Source: Cellvibrio sp. OA-2007 (GTDB lineage: Bacteria; Pseudomonadota; Gammaproteobacteria; Pseudomonadales; Cellvibrionaceae). Taken from it: a stretch of DNA of 64,000 nt. This document shows positions 59,446 to 64,000 of this stretch, one piece after another. Positions within the stretch are counted from its first letter, which is position 1. Each line of letters opens with the position of its first letter. The stretch lies in the NCBI RefSeq assembly GCF_000953825.1, contig NZ_BBUL01000097.1:186001-250000 (forward strand), written 5' to 3'. The notes beneath the pieces are model-generated. The model was not told the DNA's origin. It saw only the letters and a program-made list of their open reading frames with translations, and did no database searches. The translations under genes were made by a program, and so were the position numbers.

Positions 59446-61350
59446 TTAATTGCTAAGTTCCAGCAATAATTTATTCAAGCGTTGCACATACGATGCGGGG
59501 TCTTGCAACTGGGCGCCTTCAGCAAGATTTGCTTGATCAAACAGAATATGCGCCAAATCACCAAAGCGCTCCTCATTACTTTCCTGTTCCAACTTTTTCA
59601 CCAGCGGGTGCTCTGGGTTCAATTCAAAAATCGGTTTGGAGTCAGGTACTTTTTGCCCTGCCGCTTCCAGAATGCGGCGCATTTGTGCACCCATATCGTG
59701 ATCACCCACCACTACGCACGCAGGAGAATCCGTTAGACGGTGGGTAATACGCACTTCGGACACTTGATTTTCCAATGCCGCTTTTGCACGATCCAGTAAT
59801 GGTTTCAATGCTTCAGCGACTTTTTCTTGTGCTTGTTTTTCTTCTTCGCTGTCGAGCTTACCTAAATCCAGCTCACCCTTGCCTACATCTTGCAAAGATT
59901 TGCCATCAAACTCAGCCAAGTGGCTCATGAGCCACTCATCAACACGGTCGCTTAACAACAATACTTCAATGCCTTTTTTACGGAACACTTCGAGGTGCGG
60001 GCTGCTTTTTGCGGTATTAAAATTTTCAGCGGCGATGTAGTAAATCTTCTCCTGACCCTCTTTCATCCGCGCCACGTAGTCTTCGAGCGAATGATTTTGC
60101 TCGGCGGTATCGGTATGGGTAGAAGCAAAGCGTAACAACTTGGCAATCTTTTCACGATTGGCAAAATCTTCCGCAGGGCCCTCTTTCATTACTTGGCCAA
60201 ATTCTTTCCAGAAGGTGGCGTATTTTTCCGGCTCGCTTTTCGCAAGTTTTGCCAGCATATCCAATACACGCTTAGTCAGTGCGGAACGCATAGCGTCGAT
60301 GTTGGGATCTTTTTGCAGAATTTCACGCGAGACGTTCAAACTCAAATCGTTTGAATCCACTACACCTTTTATAAAACGCAAATACAACGGCAGGAATTGC
60401 TCGGCGTCATCCATAATAAACGTACGTTGCACATACAACTTCAAACCGCGCGATGCATCTCGGTTGTACAAATCATAAGGTGCACGCGCGGGAATAAACA
60501 ACATGCTGGTGTAATCCAAATTACCTTCCACACGATTGTGGCTCCAACTAAGTGGATCAGTAAAATCGTGGCTTACATGCTTGTAAAACTCTTTGTATTC
60601 CTCATCGGTTACGTCGGAGCGCGAACGTGTCCAAAGCGCTGTTGCCGTGTTGATAACTTCATCTTCCAGCTCTTCGCTCACCGCATCATCACCCGCAGGC
60701 TTTTGCTTTTTCATCACAACAGGAATTGCGATGTGATCGGAATATTTCTTGATGATTGAGCGCAAGCGCCAGTGATCAGCAAACTCCAATGCATCATCTT
60801 TCAAATGCAATTCAATGGTCATACCGCGATCAGCTTTTTCGATTGACTCCACAGTAAATTCTGCGTCGCCAGTACACTCCCAGCGCACCGCTTCATTTGC
60901 TGGTGCCCCCGCACGACGAGTAGTGACCACAACCTTATCAGCAACGATAAAAGCTGAATAAAAACCAACACCAAACTGACCAATCAATTGCGCATCTTTC
61001 TTCTGATCGCCAGACAGTTTTTGCATAAATTGTGCGGTGCCGGATTTGGCGATAGTACCGAGGTTTTCAATCACCTCATCGCGCGACATGCCGATACCGT
61101 TGTCACTAATCGTAAGAGTTTTTGCTTCTTTATCGAAATCGATACGAATCTTTAATTCGGTATCGCCTTCATATAAGTCGCCATTTGATACGGCCTCAAA
61201 ACGCAATTTATCAGCGGCATCCGACGCATTAGATACCAACTCACGCAGGAAGATTTCCTTGTTTGAATACAGCGAGTGAATCATCAAATGCAGCAATTGT
61301 TTGGCTTCAGTTTGGAAACCACGGGTTTCTTTGCGGGCATCAACGGTCAT
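59446..61350 (-). CDS. htpG: Hsp90 chaperone HtpG
   Basis: ATP-dependent dimeric chaperone. The N-terminal GHKL ATPase domain shows [13 protein letters not shown] (near residue 40), [12 protein letters not shown] and [13 protein letters not shown]. The middle domain contains [18 protein letters not shown], and the C-terminal dimerisation domain covers ~510-634. Length 634 is normal. AGGAG precedes ATG by seven bases. A well-formed sigma-32 promoter lies ~70 bases upstream, so heat induction is expected. Confidence 0.97.
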   Translation of the reverse strand: MTVDARKETRGFQTEAKQLLHLMIHSLYSNKEIFLRELVSNASDAADKLRFEAVSNGDLYEGDTELKIRIDFDKEAKTLTISDNGIGMSRDEVIENLGTIAKSGTAQFMQKLSGDQKKDAQLIGQFGVGFYSAFIVADKVVVTTRRAGAPANEAVRWECTGDAEFTVESIEKADRGMTIELHLKDDALEFADHWRLRSIIKKYSDHIAIPVVMKKQKPAGDDAVSEELEDEVINTATALWTRSRSDVTDEEYKEFYKHVSHDFTDPLSWSHNRVEGNLDYTSMLFIPARAPYDLYNRDASRGLKLYVQRTFIMDDAEQFLPLYLRFIKGVVDSNDLSLNVSREILQKDPNIDAMRSALTKRVLDMLAKLAKSEPEKYATFWKEFGQVMKEGPAEDFANREKIAKLLRFASTHTDTAEQNHSLEDYVARMKEGQEKIYYIAAENFNTAKSSPHLEVFRKKGIEVLLLSDRVDEWLMSHLAEFDGKSLQDVGKGELDLGKLDSEEEKQAQEKVAEALKPLLDRAKAALENQVSEVRITHRLTDSPACVVVGDHDMGAQMRRILEAAGQKVPDSKPIFELNPEHPLVKKLEQESNEERFGDLAHILFDQANLAEGAQLQDPASYVQRLNKLLLELSN

Positions 61351-61422
61351 TTTCTAACTCCTGGGTACATGCACGAAGGTGTGAATAATTAACATCCGCC
61401 AGAGATGGCGAGCATGAACACA

Positions 61423-61450
61423 AGATGGGGTAGTCATACTGAAATTCAAG
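61423..61450 (-). promoter_or_regulatory. htpG: Sigma-32 (RpoH) heat-shock promoter of htpG
   Basis: -35 CTTGAA (61450-61445), 14 bases, then CCCCATCT (61430-61423), which agrees closely with the E. coli sigma-32 consensus CTTGAAA / CCCCATNT. No sigma-70 promoter of similar quality is seen in the gap. Confidence 0.85.
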
Positions 61451-61483
61451 GGGGAGAGCGATACGCAGCAAATCCTAGACAAT

Positions 61484-61511
61484 AAAAAAGCCGCTAAAAA
61501 GCGGCTTTTTT
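61484..61511 (-). terminator. Intrinsic terminator of tRNA-Val
   Basis: AAAAAAGCCGC, loop TTTTTA on the minus strand, GCGGCTTTTTT. It starts 10 bases after the tRNA 3' end. Confidence 0.9.
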
Positions 61512-61520
61512 AAAGATTTT

Positions 61521-61597
61521 TGGTAGGACTAAGCAGACTCGAACTGCTGACCCCCACCATGTCAAGGTGGTGCTCTAACCAACTGAGCTATAGTCCT
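61521..61597 (-). tRNA. tRNA-Val (anticodon GAC)
   Basis: A 77-nt tRNA with encoded CCA. The acceptor stem is AGGACTA with TAGTCCT; D arm AGCTCAGTTGG; anticodon stem CCACC/GGTGG with loop TTGACAT, so GAC lies at 61563-61561; T loop AGTTCGAGTCT. It reads GUC and GUU codons. Confidence 0.97.
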
Positions 61598-61630
61598 AAA
61601 TTGTTAAGCCTTTTGGCTAACTGGGCGCGC

Positions 61631-61659
61631 ACTTTACCAAGGTGAATTCGCAAGGACAA
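61631..61659 (-). promoter_or_regulatory. Promoter of tRNA-Val(GAC)
   Basis: -35 TTGTCC (61659-61654), 17 bases, then TAAAGT (61636-61631), followed by the GC-rich discriminator GCGCGCCC typical of stable-RNA promoters. The tRNA starts about 27 bases after the expected transcript start. Confidence 0.7.
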
Positions 61660-61699
61660 GACCCAACAACACTTTTTTGCGCCCTAGCCTTGCAAACTC

Positions 61700-62908
61700 T
61701 TAGTAAATGCCTAAACCGCGCGCAAGATCGGCTTTTAAATCGCCAATATCTTCCAAGCCAACCGCAACACGAATCAGGTTTTCGGTAATGCCTGCATCCG
61801 CCTTTTGTTCTGGCGACAAACGACCATGGGTTGTGGTTGCTGGATGCACGATGGTGGTTTTGGTATCACCCAAATTAGCGGTCAACGACATAATGCGGGT
61901 TGCATCGATCACTTTCCACGCCTCATCTCTGCCGCCTTTTACTCGGAAAGATAAAACACCACCAAAAGCAGATTGTTGTTTCACAGCCAGCTCGTGGCCA
62001 ACATGGCTTGGCAAACCGGCATAAAACACTTTTTCTACTTTAGGGTGACCATTCAACCACTGCGCCAATGCCAATGCATTGCGCGAATGCGCCTCCATCC
62101 GTAAACGCAAAGTCTCCAAACCTTTTAAGAATATCCACGCATTAAAAGGGCTAAGGCTTGGGCCAGCGCTGCGAATAAAACCGAGCACTTCATCGACATA
62201 TTTTTTTGCACCGGCAACCACACCACCGAGGCAGCGGCCTTGGCCGTCTATGTACTTGGTAGCAGAATGGATAATTAAATCTGCGCCCAGCTCTAGTGGT
62301 TTTTGCAGCGCAGGCGTACAGAAACAATTATCGACAGCCAATAACGCGCCGCGTGCATGGGTTAAATCTGCAAGGCGCTGGATATCAATCACATCGCATA
62401 AAGGATTCGACGGCGTCTCAACAAAAACCAGTTTGGTATTAGCCGTAAAACCTGCTTCCCACTCGGTGTAATTGGTCGGATTAACAAAAGTGGTAGTCAC
62501 ACCAAACTTTTGCAAGTATTTAGTGAACAACACAGTTGTTGTACCAAATACGCTGCGCGAACAAAGAATGTGATCCCCCGATTGCAGTAAGGCAATGCAG
62601 GTAGACAAAATGGCCGCCATGCCCGATGAAGTGCCGACGGCAGATTCAGCACCTTCGAGCGCCGCAATACGCTCTTCGAACATGCGCACAGTAGGATTGG
62701 TATAACGCGAGTAAACATTGCCGGGTTGATTGCCCGCAAACCGGTCGGCCGCTTCTTGCGCACTGGCAAAGACATAGCTTGAAGTGAGAAACAGCGCTTC
62801 ACTGTGCTCACCTTCATGGGAACGCGACTGCCCTGCGCGAATGGCCAGCGTATCCAGAGCAGCGCCGAACAGTGGATCTTCAGCTAAATGTTCGTCGTAA
62901 TTTTCCAT
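61700..62908 (-). CDS. metZ: O-succinylhomoserine sulfhydrylase
   Basis: PLP enzyme of the Cys/Met metabolism family that makes homocysteine from O-succinylhomoserine and sulfide (direct sulfhydrylation). The PLP lysine is in HSATKYIDGQGRCLGG, the active-site tyrosine in YSRYTNPTVRMFEERIA. The C-terminal SLGDTKTTIVHPATTTHGRL is conserved. Length 402. The purF-metZ order (25-base gap) is the Pseudomonas arrangement and supports metZ over the closely related metB or metY. Confidence 0.93.
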   Translation of the reverse strand: MENYDEHLAEDPLFGAALDTLAIRAGQSRSHEGEHSEALFLTSSYVFASAQEAADRFAGNQPGNVYSRYTNPTVRMFEERIAALEGAESAVGTSSGMAAILSTCIALLQSGDHILCSRSVFGTTTVLFTKYLQKFGVTTTFVNPTNYTEWEAGFTANTKLVFVETPSNPLCDVIDIQRLADLTHARGALLAVDNCFCTPALQKPLELGADLIIHSATKYIDGQGRCLGGVVAGAKKYVDEVLGFIRSAGPSLSPFNAWIFLKGLETLRLRMEAHSRNALALAQWLNGHPKVEKVFYAGLPSHVGHELAVKQQSAFGGVLSFRVKGGRDEAWKVIDATRIMSLTANLGDTKTTIVHPATTTHGRLSPEQKADAGITENLIRVAVGLEDIGDLKADLARGLGIY

Positions 62909-62933
62909 AGAAATTCACTCAATAACTTATGCG

Positions 62934-64000
62934 TTAAACGCTCGCGGCTCCGTTGTGCAAACCTATCGGCAACTCCATTTGTTTAACCGATTTTTTACCT
63001 GATTTTGCACTGTCATTACGCGCTGCCGCGACTTTTTCTAAATATTCTGCTGTTACATCACCGGCACAATATTCTCCGTTAAATACCGCGCAATCAAATT
63101 CTGTTACGTTGCTATTTCCTTCTGCAGAGGCGGCAATTAAATCTTCCAGATCTTGATAGATCAGCCAATCAGCGCCTATATCACTACACACTTCATCGTC
63201 GGTGCGGCCATGTGCAATTAATTCATCGGTTGTCGGCATATCGATACCGTACACATTGGGGTATTTCACCGCGGGCGCCGCTGAGGCGAAATATACTTTC
63301 TTGGCACCAACATCGCGCACCATTTGAATAATTTGCTGGCAAGTAGTACCGCGCACGATGGAGTCATCGACCAGTAGCACCACCTTATCTCTAAACTCCA
63401 ACTCAATCGGATTCAATTTTTGGCGAACAGATTTTTTGCGTTGCTGCTGACCGGGCATAATAAATGTGCGCCCGATGTAGCGATTTTTTACCAAACCTTC
63501 ACGGAATTTTACGCCCAGCTTTTGCGCAAGCGCCTGGCCTGCCACGCGGCTGGTATCCGGAATTGGAATAACAACGTCAATATCGTGATCAGGGCGTTCG
63601 CGCAGAATTTTTTCTGCCAACTTTTCACCCTGACGCAAGCGTGCTTTGTAAACCGAAATGCCGTCCATAATAGAATCGGGGCGCGCGAAATAGACATGCT
63701 CAAAAATACAGGGGGTTAAGCGTGGCGATTTAGCGCATTGGCGACGATGCAGTTCGCCATCTTCGGTAATATAAATTGCTTCACCGGGTGCGACATCGGC
63801 AATCAACTCAAAGCCTAATACGTCGAGCGCAACGCTTTCAGACGCCACCATATATTCGACACCGCCCTCTTCCGAGGGACGCTTGCCATATACTAATGGA
63901 CGAATGCCGTTTGGATCGCGAAATGCAACCAAACCATAATTGGCGATAAGCGCCACTACAGCATAACCGCCGGTTACACGGTTGTGTACACCAGCAACTG
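62934..64000 (-). CDS. purF: Amidophosphoribosyltransferase PurF, C-terminal part (cut by window edge)
   Basis: First committed enzyme of purine synthesis. The frame runs off the right end of the window, so the N-terminal ~150 residues, including the catalytic Cys, are outside. The visible ~355 residues include the end of the glutaminase domain ([18 protein letters not shown]) and the phosphoribosyltransferase domain with [17 protein letters not shown] and the PRPP loop [19 protein letters not shown]. It is followed by metZ. Confidence 0.95.
   Translation of the reverse strand, partial: VAGVHNRVTGGYAVVALIANYGLVAFRDPNGIRPLVYGKRPSEEGGVEYMVASESVALDVLGFELIADVAPGEAIYITEDGELHRRQCAKSPRLTPCIFEHVYFARPDSIMDGISVYKARLRQGEKLAEKILRERPDHDIDVVIPIPDTSRVAGQALAQKLGVKFREGLVKNRYIGRTFIMPGQQQRKKSVRQKLNPIELEFRDKVVLLVDDSIVRGTTCQQIIQMVRDVGAKKVYFASAAPAVKYPNVYGIDMPTTDELIAHGRTDDEVCSDIGADWLIYQDLEDLIAASAEGNSNVTEFDCAVFNGEYCAGDVTAEYLEKVAAARNDSAKSGKKSVKQMELPIGLHNGAASV

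Overview
The window looks like a chromosomal core region of a gammaproteobacterium close to Cellvibrio and its relatives (Cellvibrionaceae). This is an inference. It rests on gene order that closely parallels two stretches of the Pseudomonas chromosome, on moderate G+C content, on a secreted GH18 chitinase with long poly-serine linkers (a Cellvibrio/Saccharophagus hallmark), and on Na+-NQR plus SthA. Almost every open stretch is an ordinary housekeeping gene. I see no phage, insertion sequence, CRISPR array, integron or toxin-antitoxin module.

Layout. 1-5105 (minus) is the conserved ndk-rlmN-pilW-rodZ-ispG-hisS run, with hisS cut by the window edge. 5286-13313 (minus) is one iron-sulfur assembly operon: iscR-iscS-like-sufB-sufC-sufD-sufS-A-type carrier-sufT-sufE. 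It sits where Pseudomonas carries iscR-iscSUA-hscBA-fdx-iscX, so a SUF machine appears to have replaced ISC in place while IscR and an IscS-type desulfurase stayed. RlmN and IspG, encoded just downstream, are Fe-S enzymes. Next come trmJ (minus), suhB (plus), a PAS-PAS hybrid histidine kinase, secF-secD without yajC, tgt and queA (all minus), then tRNA-Leu(CAA). 23567-24980 (plus) holds a class III cyclase-FHA protein and an RDD membrane protein. An acyltransferase-3 gene broken by one frameshift follows (minus), then lptG-lptF (minus) divergent from pepA-holC and a conserved unknown.

31176-44959 is more mixed. It contains an MFS sugar exporter, a small unknown plus a YlqF/RbgA-type GTPase, a DUF4380-like lipoprotein, a CnoX-type thioredoxin-TPR protein with YaeQ, an RluA-type pseudouridine synthase, a DUF418 membrane protein, the chitinase with its own strong promoter, lolCDE, a PilZ protein and a small exported protein. 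45047-52711 (minus) is nqrABCDEF, then nqrM and sthA, linking Na+-pumping respiration with pyridine-nucleotide balance. mfd-csiV (plus), a CspD-size cold-shock protein, mtiP-mgsA and htpG with a clear sigma-32 promoter follow. The window ends with tRNA-Val(GAC) and purF-metZ (minus), purF being cut by the right edge.

Regulatory signals that read clearly are an IscR type-1 operator over the iscR promoter, sigma-70 promoters for both tRNAs, secD and the chitinase, the sigma-32 htpG promoter, and about eleven intrinsic terminators. The most interesting items are the SUF-for-ISC replacement with a C-terminally shortened IscS, SecF with an enlarged periplasmic loop next to a missing yajC, the cyclase-FHA protein lacking the usual transition-state arginine, an exact 17-base promoter segment shared by ndk and nqrA, and a dyad element between lptF and pepA. 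I found no convincing wholly new multi-gene system.
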